Below are positions 35,852 to 44,501 of a DNA stretch of 64,000 bases, piece by piece. The stretch is from Candidatus Gastranaerophilales bacterium (GTDB lineage Bacteria > Cyanobacteriota > Vampirovibrionia > Gastranaerophilales > Gastranaerophilaceae), in NCBI GenBank assembly GCA_944324175.1, contig CALUVH010000005.1, positions 22,881-86,880 of the forward strand. Reading direction: 5' to 3'. Every line of letters begins with the position of its first letter. Position 1 is the first letter of the stretch. Both the position numbers and the translations under genes were made by a program. The notes below the pieces were generated by a model. The model did not search any database and had not been told where the DNA came from. It saw only the letters and a program-made list of their open reading frames with translations.

Positions 35852-36637
35852 TTACTGAAAATAGTATTCAAGTTCAGAATCTAAATCAAGCTTTTGAGCA
35901 TCAGTTTTAAAAATCTTTGATAATAGCCCCATTTTTGCAAGCCTGTATTTTACACTCACACTTAGCACTCCAAGACCATACTTGCACGAGCGTAAAAAGT
36001 TTATTGATGAAGCTTCTTTAAAATACTTCGTAGGACAAGACAGCTCACCAATTCGAAAACCGTGATAAAATAGCAGGGCTATCATTTCGTTATCAAAAAT
36101 AAAATCGTTATCACAAGCCTCCAAAGGTAATTTTTCTAGCACTTCACGAGTAAATCCGCGAAATCCTGTGTGATACTCCGACAACTTTTCCCCTGTAAAT
36201 AAATTTTCAAACCCCGTTAAAAACTTATTTGCAACAAATTTATAAAGTGGCATCCCGCCTTTTAATGCAGAATTACCGAGCATTCTTGAAGCCAGCACCG
36301 CATCGTATTCGCCAAACGCCATCATTGAAACAATTGCAGGGATTAGTTTCGGGGTGTACTGGTAATCAGGATGCAACATAACTACTATATCTGCTCCTGC
36401 CTTTAGGGCTGCTTTATAGCAAGATTTTTGGTTCCCACCATAACCTTTATTCTCTTTATGTACAATAGTCGTGATATTTAGCTGTTTTGAAACAATCTTA
36501 GTATTATCCTGCGAATTGTCATCCACTAGTATCACTTCATCGACAAAATCTTTATAAATTTCGTCATAAGTCTGTTTAAGAGTCTTTTCTGCGTTATAGG
36601 CAGGCATTATTATTACAACTTTTTTCCCGTTAATCAT
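35852..36637 (-). CDS. Family 2 glycosyltransferase (dolichol-phosphate mannosyltransferase-like)
   Basis: This 261-residue GT-A enzyme has VIIMPAYNAEKTL, the nucleotide-sugar site VDDNSQDNT, GYGGNQKSCYKAAL, the DxD-like HPDYQY, and GFRGFTREVLEKLP. There are no clear transmembrane helices at the C-terminus, so it is membrane-associated at most. It would transfer a sugar to a lipid carrier or glycan; donor and acceptor are not readable. It follows hpf after a terminator, so it may be expressed by read-through or from an unseen promoter. Confidence 0.82.
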   Translation of the reverse strand: MINGKKVVIIMPAYNAEKTLKQTYDEIYKDFVDEVILVDDNSQDNTKIVSKQLNITTIVHKENKGYGGNQKSCYKAALKAGADIVVMLHPDYQYTPKLIPAIVSMMAFGEYDAVLASRMLGNSALKGGMPLYKFVANKFLTGFENLFTGEKLSEYHTGFRGFTREVLEKLPLEACDNDFIFDNEMIALLFYHGFRIGELSCPTKYFKEASSINFLRSCKYGLGVLSVSVKYRLAKMGLLSKIFKTDAQKLDLDSELEYYFQ

Positions 36638-36654
36638 TTCTTTTCCCGTAAAAA

Positions 36655-36688
36655 AAGTGCTTACGTTTTACCGTAAGCACCTTTTATT
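36655..36688 (-). terminator. Intrinsic terminator of hpf
   Basis: The stem GTGCTTACG / CGTAAGCAC is followed by seven T on the minus strand. Confidence 0.85.
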
Positions 36689-36696
36689 CCACTAAT

Positions 36697-37089
36697 CTAT
36701 TCTTCTATAGCCTCAACCGTCATTTCTTCATCTTCTGCGCCATCTTCTGCCTGTTCAGAAGATGCATCAGTTCTAATGGATGACTTGTCTGAGCCCAATG
36801 TCTTATCTTTAAACTTTTTAACTTGTCTGTCAAGTTTATCAGCCAACAAATCAATACTTGCATACATTGATTCTGCTGATTCTTCGCAACGTACAACACC
36901 AGATGTCATCTTGCAAGAAACTTCTGCTACATGCTTTCCTGAAGCTGCAGGGTTTTTGATAACTGACAGTACTACATCTATGCCTTGGATCTGGTCATAG
37001 TGATTTACTACCTTACCAAACTTTTCCTTGACATAAGCCTTGATAGCATCGGTAATCTCGATGTTTCTACCATTAACGTAAATATGCAT
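36697..37089 (-). CDS. hpf: Ribosome hibernation promoting factor, short form
   Basis: This 130-residue protein carries the HPF/RaiA domain in residues 1-~98: MHIYVNGRNIEITDAIKAYV and later ESMYASIDLLADKLDRQVKK. HPF binds the 30S decoding centre and inactivates idle ribosomes. The long-form dimerisation domain is absent; instead there is an acidic tail (EQAEDGAEDEEM). The ATG at 37089 is correct because the apparent upstream ATG lies in the ribosome site itself (GGAGGT). An extended -10 (TGGTATAAT) lies ~40 bp upstream. Confidence 0.88.
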   Translation of the reverse strand: MHIYVNGRNIEITDAIKAYVKEKFGKVVNHYDQIQGIDVVLSVIKNPAASGKHVAEVSCKMTSGVVRCEESAESMYASIDLLADKLDRQVKKFKDKTLGSDKSSIRTDASSEQAEDGAEDEEMTVEAIEE

Positions 37090-37229
37090 GTGAACCTCCA
37101 TATAACATACTGCTTAATTATTATACCATACTTTTCAATATTTGCCAAGTGCAAAATCAAAAAAAAGTAACCTAAAAGTAAGTTTTTTATGCAAATTTTA
37201 ACAAAAAATAAAGGTTCAACAGCCTATCA

Positions 37230-37451
37230 CTAATCTTCAATAATAAACTGCTGCAATTCTACGTTAGGTGTACCGATAACTCTAACTAACTCCAATACTG
37301 AAGCTTTCATCTGACATCTTTGGGATGATCCACTGAAAAAGTCTTTGTAAAAACATCCCTCACAATTACAACCTCTTTTATAACATTCCAAAGCCGTTGG
37401 TGTCCATCTCCTTACAGCAACAGCTCTACCCATATCCCTACTTCTGAACAC
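37230..37451 (-). CDS. Small Cys-rich conserved-looking protein
   Basis: The 73-residue protein has cysteines in CYKRGCNCEGCFY and QRCQMK, a spacing that could bind iron-sulfur or zinc, next to the basic stretch VRRWTPTALE. I do not recognise the family. The GTG at 37451 is preceded by GGAG; an internal ATG at 37433 (MGRAVAVRRW) may be the true start. It is transcribed from a strong promoter with a ~100-nt structured leader, which suggests regulation. Confidence 0.6.
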   Translation of the reverse strand: MFRSRDMGRAVAVRRWTPTALECYKRGCNCEGCFYKDFFSGSSQRCQMKASVLELVRVIGTPNVELQQFIIED

Positions 37452-37582
37452 TTATAATTTTCTCCAATTAACTATCTTCTAAAACGCAGATTAACGACTC
37501 CCAATATGTCGCTATCTCCTCCCCGGAAAAGGTTTTCACCAGCCCGATATTTTTATTATAGGAGATAAGGATATTTTTTCAA
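37452..37582 (-). promoter_or_regulatory. Promoter and structured 5' leader of the Cys-rich gene
   Basis: On the minus strand TTGAAA, 16 bp and TATAAT (37555-37560) predict a start near 37548 and a leader of ~100 nt. The leader is GC-richer than its surroundings. It contains GGTGAAAACC (a GAAA-loop hairpin) and GCGAC-N9-GTCGT. I see no match to a riboswitch class I know. Between 37583 and 37793 nothing else is evident. Confidence 0.5.
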
Positions 37583-37793
37583 GGGCGAAACATGATATTA
37601 TTAACATTTGTAACAAGGGGCTAAAATCCCAATATAATAACACTTTTGCCGAGTCAATCCCCCCTAAAAATAAGCTATGACATGATTGAAGCAAAATTAG
37701 AACATGCAATCATGCACTGCGCATGGTTTTTCATGATTTCAAAAGGTATTAAGAATTGTAAATTTTGAGGCATGTAGCCTTATTTTGTTAATT

Positions 37794-38822
37794 TTAAACT
37801 GCAAAATAATTGCTACCACCTTTAATTGTATCAACAATTCCTTCAAAAGATTTTTGCAAAATATAATCTATCGAATCCTGAGTCTCATAAGCTATGTGAG
37901 GAGTAATAATAACATTCGGGTATTTAACTATCTCATTAATTATTTTAACCTCTTCATGACATTCCATTGGAACACCACCAATTTTAGAGATTAATTCTTC
38001 ACACTTTAGACTATATGATTCACAATTTACAACATCTAAAGCAACTCCACTTATTTGATTTTCATCCAGTGCTTTTTTTAACGCCCTAGTATCAACAATT
38101 TCTCCACGAGAAGTATTTATAAAATATGAAGTTTTTTTCATCATTTCAAATTGCGGATAGGAAATCATATTCTTGTTTTTGCCAGTATATGGAGTATGTA
38201 AAGTAACAACATCAGATTTTTGCAATAAATTCTCAAGTGACGTGTACTGTACAGAAAACTTATCTTTTAACTCTTGTTTTTCGTTGAGATCATAGGCTAA
38301 AATTTTCATACCGAAAAAATGTGCAAGGCGACAAACAGCCCCTCCTATCGCACCTGTACCGATTACCCCTATAGAAAGCTTTGAAAGATCGCGTCCGACA
38401 AAGCTCATTGAACTTTTTTGCAATTCTTTCATGCAATTTGTAGATATCACAATTTTTCTAACCAGTGCTAATATCAACCCGAAAGTAAACTGTGCAACAG
38501 ATGTACTGCCATAATTTTCAACATTTATAATACATATATTCCGATTTTTTGCAGCCCTACAGTTGATATGATCTACACCGGTTGAACGTGTTGAGATAAT
38601 TCTTAAATTCTTAAATTTATTTATCACATCCTCTGTCACTTCTGATTCAATGAATACACTTATTATCATAGCATTATCAACTAATTCTTGCGGAATTTCC
38701 TTTAAGGTTTCTTCATTCAGCGGGGAGGTAAAAAACTTTATATTAAAATTCTTCAATGAATTATTCTCAAAAAAAGCATGCTCTGTTTCTCGATATTCAA
38801 AAACTAACATATTAATAGACAT
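37794..38822 (-). CDS. D-isomer-specific 2-hydroxyacid dehydrogenase (D-lactate dehydrogenase-like)
   Basis: This 342-residue NAD-dependent enzyme has the dinucleotide motif GVIGTGAIGGAV. The catalytic Arg is in NTSRGEIVD, Glu in ALDVVNCE and His in ITPHIAYET. The N-terminal half (STRSTGVDHIN) is the substrate domain. Length and motifs fit the D-lactate dehydrogenase group, which reduces pyruvate at the end of fermentation, though other 2-oxoacids are possible. The ribosome site GGGAGAA precedes the ATG. It is a single-gene unit. Confidence 0.85.
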   Translation of the reverse strand: MSINMLVFEYRETEHAFFENNSLKNFNIKFFTSPLNEETLKEIPQELVDNAMIISVFIESEVTEDVINKFKNLRIISTRSTGVDHINCRAAKNRNICIINVENYGSTSVAQFTFGLILALVRKIVISTNCMKELQKSSMSFVGRDLSKLSIGVIGTGAIGGAVCRLAHFFGMKILAYDLNEKQELKDKFSVQYTSLENLLQKSDVVTLHTPYTGKNKNMISYPQFEMMKKTSYFINTSRGEIVDTRALKKALDENQISGVALDVVNCESYSLKCEELISKIGGVPMECHEEVKIINEIVKYPNVIITPHIAYETQDSIDYILQKSFEGIVDTIKGGSNYFAV

Positions 38823-38984
38823 ATAACATTCTCCCTAAATCATCTTTAATAGCATTATTAATAGCTTATAAGCATTATTCTATTAGACAAAAGGACATAT
38901 TTTGCGGATACAAAAATTCCACCTAAAGAGAATGGATTCAAAATAAAAAAAAGTTAGAGTAAAAATATGAAAGGAGCTCAAATT

Positions 38985-39467
38985 ATGAAACACGATTTAA
39001 TGATAAGAGAACCGGAATTATATTTTGACAGTATCCATAATGAATTAAATAACTTCTTACGCGATACATTCTTATCTCACTCTATTGCAAACCCACTTAA
39101 CATAAAAAAAATATCAACTTGGCGACCTGCAATTGAGGTAAGCCAATGTGATAAGAATTATAAAGTAAAAGTCCAACTGCCAGGTGTAAAAAAAGATGAT
39201 ATAGAAGTCGAATTAGACAATGATTTTTTAACACTTACAGCTGAAATTCAAGAAGAAAAAGAAGAAAAAGAAGAAGACAAAAAAAATCTTCGATATCACA
39301 CAAGTGAATTCAGATATGGCAAATATAAACGCACTATATCTTTTGATCAACCGATAAATGCAAATGAAGCGACTGCAGAATATAAAAATGGTCTGCTCAC
39401 AATAAAAATTCCTAAAAAAGAACCAAAGCACACTGAAAATAAAAAGCTAACAATAATCGAAAAATAA
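38985..39467 (+). CDS. Small heat-shock protein (Hsp20)
   Basis: This 160-residue ATP-independent chaperone has an alpha-crystallin domain at ~45-145 (VQLPGVKKDDIEVELDNDFL, EFRYGKYKRTISF) and the C-terminal I-x-I-type anchor LTIKIPKK. The ATG at 38985 is right because AAAGGAG sits 8 nt before it; the earlier ATG at 38967 lies upstream of that ribosome site. A second Hsp20 is encoded at 52631-53086. I see no CIRCE-type operator in the 160-bp upstream gap. Confidence 0.9.
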   Translation: MKHDLMIREPELYFDSIHNELNNFLRDTFLSHSIANPLNIKKISTWRPAIEVSQCDKNYKVKVQLPGVKKDDIEVELDNDFLTLTAEIQEEKEEKEEDKKNLRYHTSEFRYGKYKRTISFDQPINANEATAEYKNGLLTIKIPKKEPKHTENKKLTIIEK

Positions 39468-39475
39468 CATATAAA

Positions 39476-39640
39476 TTTCGTGTCCTAAAGCCGAATCATC
39501 CGTGATATTTTCGGGCGTACAAATTAGCGGCAGGGCTCGGACGGTCGTCGTTAGTTAGCGGGGAAGTACGTTGAAAACCTGCAAGACGATCGAAAAAAGG
39601 CATGATGTATGTAAAAGTAGTACACCATGCCTTTTTATTT
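39476..39640 (+). ncRNA. Candidate structured RNA or long 3' UTR
   Basis: Between the Hsp20 stop and its terminator lies ~120 bp that is clearly richer in G+C than normal intergenic DNA and has no ORF. It offers nested pairings: CGTAC (~39514) with GTACG (~39566) and GGTCGTC (~39544) with GACGATC (~39585). The terminator GGCATG...CATGCC with flanking A and T runs ends it. I do not recognise an RNA family. Confidence 0.35.
39594..39640. terminator. Bidirectional intrinsic terminator
   Basis: AAAAAGGCATG pairs with CATGCCTTTTT around a 20-nt loop. It lies between the converging Hsp20 and MntP-like genes. Confidence 0.85.
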
Positions 39641-39657
39641 TTAACATATTTAAAACA

Positions 39658-40197
39658 TTAAACAACAGCCTTAATTGCAAGAATAATCAGTATAATTCCT
39701 CCAGATATTTCCAAATATTTCGATGGGAAATTTTTCACAAGATTTCCATTCCAAAAACCTAGTATTGAAAGTATAAATGAAGCAAAACCAATTACAAAAG
39801 CTGGCTCCATAAGTGGTGTTTTACTAAAATTTAAACTACCACCTGCAACTAAAGCATCAATACTCGTCGCTATCCCCATCCCAATAAGACATTTAAAGCC
39901 AATACACCTGACTTCATTTTCTTTAGGTTGAAAAGCCTCAGCAATAAACTTTATGCCCAAAATCAAAAAAATCAAAAATACTAATAAACTGCTGAATTGG
40001 GCAACGTATCTGTGAACTACACCGGCTCCTGTATATCCGATACAAGGCATAAAACCCTGAAATATCCCCATTGTTAAAGCCAAAAATAAAGAATTCTTAA
40101 GCCTATTATTTTTAAAAATTAACCCCTGAGAAAAAGATACAATGCAACAATCAACACCCAAAGCTACTGCCAATAACACTATATCAATCCAACTCAT
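39658..40197 (-). CDS. MntP/YtaF-like membrane protein, putative manganese efflux
   Basis: This 179-residue protein has six hydrophobic segments. The paired motifs GVDCCIVSFSQG and IATSIDALVAGG match the duplicated Asp-containing motif of MntP and YtaF. MntP exports Mn(II); YtaF-type relatives are linked to sporulation in Firmicutes but occur more widely. The ATG lies inside the end of the DUF4127 gene (14-bp overlap), with GAGG upstream, so the two are translationally coupled. Confidence 0.72.
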   Translation of the reverse strand: MSWIDIVLLAVALGVDCCIVSFSQGLIFKNNRLKNSLFLALTMGIFQGFMPCIGYTGAGVVHRYVAQFSSLLVFLIFLILGIKFIAEAFQPKENEVRCIGFKCLIGMGIATSIDALVAGGSLNFSKTPLMEPAFVIGFASFILSILGFWNGNLVKNFPSKYLEISGGIILIILAIKAVV

Positions 40198-41542
40198 TTA
40201 TCTCTACCTCAAAAAGTCTTTTCCAAGGGAAATTATAATCAACATTAACAGATGTATTCAACTGTTCAGACACAATTTTTTCATACACCTTCATTTTTTC
40301 TCGTAACAAATTGACATCAGGAGAATCGAGCTGCTGACGCACATTTGCTTGATATGCCCAATCATCTAAAAACCTCACTTTTTGCAAAGTAATAAATGCA
40401 TTTTTGTCATATTTTTTACTATACCACTTGACAACTGCAGCAGATATAAGACTTCCCAAAGTATTCGCAGAAGTGTTCCATGCGGAATAACCGTAAAAAT
40501 ATCCTCCCTCAAAACCTTTAGAAAAAAGTGTTTTAACAAACTCATTGTCAGCGCCATTAGCATACCTTACATCTGCCACCATATACGGCATTTTAGGAGG
40601 TTCCCAGTTACCAGCAAAAGGTTTCGTTCCTCGTTTCATAACAATTTCCCCTTGCGACTCAACAAAATTATTTACATAAAGAAAAATATCCGCCGCATCT
40701 TTATTAGCAACTTCACAACCTGCTAGCTCGATTTGCCCGATTACAGATTTTTCAATAGAAACATCTTCATAATTCGAGATTAAATCCTTTTGAGTTGGCT
40801 CAAGAAAAATCGGTGCAATTTTAATTTTTTTATTGTTAGAATCACACAAAGCTCTGGAAAGTAGCGTTAAAGGTATTTCATCCGCGCCGGTTTTAACAAA
40901 ACCGCCTAACTTTTCAATAGCTTTTGCCTCTTGCACATTGAAACCATATTCCGCACAATCATCTTTTGAAAACACCAAAGTGTCAAAAATGCCTTCCTTT
41001 TGATAATTCAAATATACCTTATTAATTTCAAAATTACGTTTTCTTGTCGCAAGATAATCATCTAAAATATCCGATGGAATAACATTTGCTATACAACTTT
41101 CACAACCTAATTTATGGGTTAAATAAGAATAGTCAAAAATCTTTTTGCCGTACTTGGACCAATATTCTTTTTCTTCTTCATTAATGTTGTTGTTAGAAAT
41201 CCTCATAATACTTGAAAAAGCATAGACCTTTGTCCTATTTTTTTTGAGAATTTTCCTTAGTCGCTCAACCCTTTTTAAAATCTCTTCAAAACTATCCTCA
41301 CAACGGCGTGAAGATATCAAACCTCCATATGCTAAAGTATCCAGTGAAATAATAATTGCATCAAGAATTGGCAGACTTTCAAGCCACTCAAATAATTTTG
41401 CTGAATTTGCATACCTGGTTAAATCTCCAAGCAAACTTCTTTCAGGCATAAAAAGCTCTATTTCATCATCAATTGCGGAAATCATTCGCGGCAAATCATA
41501 ACATACAGGTCTATTATCTATGGGTATAAATCCGATTTTCAT
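40184..41542 (-). CDS. DUF4127 family protein
   Basis: This 452-residue protein begins MKIGFIPIDNRPVCYDLPRM and continues with SLDTLAYGGLISSRR, the signature of DUF4127, a family of unknown function. It has no signal peptide or membrane segment. I place the start at ATG 41542 because TATAAT ends 6 nt upstream and the family begins here; the longer TTG-initiated frame to 41608 is unlikely. Its coupling to an MntP-like transporter is the only hint about its role. Confidence 0.8.
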   Translation of the reverse strand: MKIGFIPIDNRPVCYDLPRMISAIDDEIELFMPERSLLGDLTRYANSAKLFEWLESLPILDAIIISLDTLAYGGLISSRRCEDSFEEILKRVERLRKILKKNRTKVYAFSSIMRISNNNINEEEKEYWSKYGKKIFDYSYLTHKLGCESCIANVIPSDILDDYLATRKRNFEINKVYLNYQKEGIFDTLVFSKDDCAEYGFNVQEAKAIEKLGGFVKTGADEIPLTLLSRALCDSNNKKIKIAPIFLEPTQKDLISNYEDVSIEKSVIGQIELAGCEVANKDAADIFLYVNNFVESQGEIVMKRGTKPFAGNWEPPKMPYMVADVRYANGADNEFVKTLFSKGFEGGYFYGYSAWNTSANTLGSLISAAVVKWYSKKYDKNAFITLQKVRFLDDWAYQANVRQQLDSPDVNLLREKMKVYEKIVSEQLNTSVNVDYNFPWKRLFEVEINELD

Positions 41543-41548
41543 GTCTGC

Positions 41549-41554
41549 ATTATA
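41549..41554 (-). promoter_or_regulatory. -10 box, predicted leaderless start
   Basis: TATAAT on the minus strand ends 6 nt before the DUF4127 ATG; no ribosome site is present. Confidence 0.55.
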
Positions 41555-41742
41555 ATCTGTTTTTTGCAAAATTTCAAATTCTTTACAATAAATTTCTACA
41601 ATGAGCAAAAATTTTTTTTCATATACTTTAAATTTTACGCATAAGTAAAAATTAAACTGTAATATTACTTAAAAAAAACTTGAGGTTACATACTCTAAGT
41701 TTTATAATATTTAGGCAATACAGAATAAAAAAGGAAAGACAA

Positions 41743-42753
41743 ATGGTTTTGGAAGCAACACTTAAACAGCTAGAACGTACAATAAATCCAACACATGATA
41801 TTAAACTTTTTGCAGGTCGTTCTAACCCTCAACTGGCACAACAAATCGCCGATTATCTTGGAACAACTATCGGACCCATGGTCGTAAAGAATTTTGCAGA
41901 TGGTGAAATTTATGTCCAAGTAAAAGAAAGTGTTCGCGGAGATGATGTATTCATAATTCAACCACTTTGCAATCCTGTAAATGAAAATTTAATGGAGTTA
42001 CTCATCATTATTGATGCATTCAAGCGTGCAAGCGCAAAAACAATTACCGCTGTAATTCCATATTACGGTTATGCAAGACAAGATAGAAAAACATCCGGTA
42101 GAGAAGCTATTACTGCTAAGCTTGTTGCAGACCTTCTGACAACTGCCGGTACCGATAGAGTGCTTGCAATGGATCTTCATACCGGTCAAATACAAGGATT
42201 TTTCAATATTCTTGTTGATCATATTTTTGCCATGCCAATAATTGTAAATTACATAAAAAAATTGGGCATAAATCCTGATGATATGGTAGCCGTAAGCCCT
42301 GATACAGGTGGTGTTCAAAGGACAAGGCACTTGGCTAAAGAAATCGGTACTACACTTGCTATTATTGATAAACGCAGAGATAAGCACAATGAAGCAATAG
42401 CAAGCCATGTAATAGGTGATGTAAAAAATAAGGTCTGTATTTTGTTTGACGACTTAATAGATACCGCAGGTACAATATGTGAAGCCTCCAAATTGCTTAT
42501 AAAAGAAGGCGCGAAAGATGTGTATGTCTGTGCTGTACACCCTGTATTTTCTGGTCCTGCAATTGAAAGACTTGCAAATGCACCTATTAAAGAATGTATT
42601 GTGACAAACACAATACCACTTGATATGACTAAAATGCCTCCAAATATCAAACAATTATCAGTAGCACCATTACTCGGTCAAGCTATTTCAAGAATTCATG
42701 ACGATGAGTCTGTAAGCTCACTGTTTGGCTTTGAAAAAGATATTCAAGTGTAA
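41743..42753 (+). CDS. prs: Ribose-phosphate pyrophosphokinase
   Basis: This 336-residue enzyme makes PRPP from ribose 5-phosphate and ATP for nucleotide, His and Trp synthesis. Motifs are KLFAGRSNPQLAQQIADYLG, DLHTGQIQGFFN, SPDTGGVQRTRHLAK and the PRPP-binding loop ILFDDLIDTAGT. The ATG at 41743 follows AAAAAGGAAAG; a longer frame from 41680 has no ribosome site. A TATAAT lies ~35 bp upstream. The N-terminus is about 20 residues longer than the E. coli enzyme. Confidence 0.95.
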   Translation: MVLEATLKQLERTINPTHDIKLFAGRSNPQLAQQIADYLGTTIGPMVVKNFADGEIYVQVKESVRGDDVFIIQPLCNPVNENLMELLIIIDAFKRASAKTITAVIPYYGYARQDRKTSGREAITAKLVADLLTTAGTDRVLAMDLHTGQIQGFFNILVDHIFAMPIIVNYIKKLGINPDDMVAVSPDTGGVQRTRHLAKEIGTTLAIIDKRRDKHNEAIASHVIGDVKNKVCILFDDLIDTAGTICEASKLLIKEGAKDVYVCAVHPVFSGPAIERLANAPIKECIVTNTIPLDMTKMPPNIKQLSVAPLLGQAISRIHDDESVSSLFGFEKDIQV

Positions 42754-42775
42754 AGCTGGAAGTATATAAAGAATA

Positions 42776-42804
42776 AAAATCTCCTCCAAATAGAGGAGAT
42801 TTTT
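42776..42804 (+). terminator. Intrinsic terminator of prs
   Basis: AAAATCTCCTC / GAGGAGATTTTT forms a perfect stem with a T run, 23 bp after the stop. Confidence 0.9.
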
Positions 42805-43007
42805 GCAATTAAATAAAGTTTAGAAAATGTTTGAACGAGCTATGAAATATAAGTTATGAAAAACTTTGTTTTTTCATAATCCTCCCCAAGTCTGGTAGCC
42901 GTTCTCCTAAGAAAACGGCTTTTTTTTATTTTACAAACATTTTTACAATTCATTAAATAACATCCCAAAAAATTGCATAATTCAAAAAAAATGTTATAAT
43001 ACATACT
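42805..43007 (+). other. Intergenic region with a second terminator, possible small RNA
   Basis: After the prs terminator a further intrinsic terminator appears (AGCCGTT...AACGGCT plus eight T, 42897-42927) with no gene between the two. A short independent transcript ending there is possible. The promoter of the next gene lies at the right end. Confidence 0.35.
42992..43000 (+). promoter_or_regulatory. Extended -10 promoter, predicted leaderless start
   Basis: TGTTATAAT ends 7 nt before the ATG at 43008; no ribosome site is present. Confidence 0.6.
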
Positions 43008-43598
43008 ATGAAAAAAATTTTACTAACACTCAGTTTATTTTTAATGATATGCTTGAATTGTAACGCAGAAGAAACCCTTCCAAATGTGCAATTCGAAATA
43101 AGGGATTATGACGGGGTACAACTGGACACAGGAACTTTTATCCCTGTAATGAATACAACGGAAGTTTCTACTCAAAATTGCCCCGAGGGATTTAAAACGG
43201 TTTTTATATCAACAAACGACATGTATCTTGGAGAAGTAAATGTAATCCCTAAAAATACAATATTCTATGGTCGAGTAGAAGATTTACATGAACCTGTAAT
43301 TGGAACAAATGGTTCAATGAAAATTAAAATTGTAAAAATGGTATATCCAGACGGATTTGAAACAGCGGTAAGGGGATATATATATACCAGTAACAATAAT
43401 ATTCTGGGAGGAGAGCTAACACCTCCTGAAAATTATATAAAAATGCCACATTACCAGACCAGATACAAAGCCGCTACATTACAATTAAGACCAGGCAGAG
43501 AAAGAAAAATGGGAGTACATACCACCCTTAGAGCAGGAGAAAATAAACTGATAATTTTAACAGACCCTTTGTGGATTACCCACACCTTAACAAATTGA
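43008..43598 (+). CDS. Exported protein of unknown function upstream of the Ton cluster
   Basis: This 196-residue protein has a signal peptide (MKKILLTLSLFLMICLNCNA). The mature part is mostly beta-strand (GTFIPVMNTTEVSTQN, NTIFYGRVEDLHEP, IKIVKMVYPDGFETAVRGYI) and resembles the next gene's layout: a barrier-like beta domain with PVM/GRV/YPDG steps. I do not recognise the family. It is the first gene of a run leading into TonB-ExbB-ExbD, so a cell-envelope role is likely. The start is predicted leaderless. Confidence 0.7.
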   Translation: MKKILLTLSLFLMICLNCNAEETLPNVQFEIRDYDGVQLDTGTFIPVMNTTEVSTQNCPEGFKTVFISTNDMYLGEVNVIPKNTIFYGRVEDLHEPVIGTNGSMKIKIVKMVYPDGFETAVRGYIYTSNNNILGGELTPPENYIKMPHYQTRYKAATLQLRPGRERKMGVHTTLRAGENKLIILTDPLWITHTLTN

Positions 43599-43655
43599 CA
43601 AAATAAAAAAAAATTAATAAAATACTATTACGTCTTGAAATAAAAGGGAGAGTAT

Positions 43656-44405
43656 ATGAATAAAAAAATCCAAATTTTATTAACCGCTTTATTAATAAGT
43701 AGTTCAATTGCATACGCTGACAGTAATTACAATTATACAACACCACAGCCGACTGCAAACCCGACTTATAATCCGAACTACTATCTATCACCTACAGTGT
43801 CAGGTAATAGCGGGACATTAAAAGGACGAGTTGTCACAGTACCTGCCGGTCAGTCTTTTCAGGCAGTTGTCACAACCCCGCTAAGTTCAGCTAATCTTTC
43901 ACTCGGACAAAGTGTTACAATTGCACTCGGATCTGATTTTTACTACAACGGGAATCTTATTGCACAAGCCGGAAGCTCAGTTTCAGGTAATGTACTTGAA
44001 GTATCCAAGGCAAAACATGGTAGTATGAATGGAAAACTTTGTATAAGATTTACTCAAATTGTAACACCTTATGGAATACAAATTCCTATATCTGCAGTAA
44101 TCAAAACTGAAGATAATACGGGAGTTTTAATCGGAGGCACAAAAGTTGATGTAGTAAAAGATTACGGTAAAGACCTCTCAGTTGGAGCAGGTGCAGGAGC
44201 ACTTTCAGGAGTCGTGTTTGGAGCACTTGCAGGAGGAAACATCGGTAAAGGTGCTGCTTTAGGTACAGCAGTTGGTGCAGGTGGCGGTCTGGTAAAATCT
44301 ATATGGGATAAGGGCGACGATGTTGAAATCCCTGTAAACGCAACTATTGAACTGCTACTTACCCAACCGATTACCGTTAATCCGGCATCATATAATCAAA
44401 ATTAA
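43656..44405 (+). CDS. Exported beta-domain protein with glycine-zipper segment
   Basis: This 249-residue protein has a signal peptide (MNKKIQILLTALLISSSIAYA). A beta-rich domain follows (LKGRVVTVPAGQSFQAVVTT, SSVSGNVLEVSKAKHG, FTQIVTPYGIQIPISAVI), then a Gly-zipper-like hydrophobic stretch (GAGAGALSGVVFGALAGGN) and a short beta end. It is a paralogue of the protein at 58611-59465, and both sit beside Ton-like operons, which suggests a shared envelope function. The ribosome site GGGAGAG precedes the ATG. Confidence 0.72.
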   Translation: MNKKIQILLTALLISSSIAYADSNYNYTTPQPTANPTYNPNYYLSPTVSGNSGTLKGRVVTVPAGQSFQAVVTTPLSSANLSLGQSVTIALGSDFYYNGNLIAQAGSSVSGNVLEVSKAKHGSMNGKLCIRFTQIVTPYGIQIPISAVIKTEDNTGVLIGGTKVDVVKDYGKDLSVGAGAGALSGVVFGALAGGNIGKGAALGTAVGAGGGLVKSIWDKGDDVEIPVNATIELLLTQPITVNPASYNQN

Positions 44406-44501
44406 TAGTAAAATAGGTGATAATTTTATTTTAAGTTTTAACATAGAATTATTACCGAACACACATCAAGAACTAAAGTTAGTTCGTTAATAGGAAAAGA
44501 T

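Noticed and set aside
37452..37560. Known riboswitch classes (manganese, c-di-GMP, fluoride, TPP) for the Cys-rich gene leader
   Set aside because: I could not line up the conserved cores of these classes with the leader, so it is left as an unassigned structured RNA.
39476..39600. SRP RNA, 6S RNA or tmRNA
   Set aside because: The hallmark SRP GGAA/AGCAG loop, 6S bulge and tmRNA tRNA-like ends are all absent.
41680..41742. N-terminal extension of prs
   Set aside because: There is no ribosome site for it, and a consensus site precedes ATG 41743.
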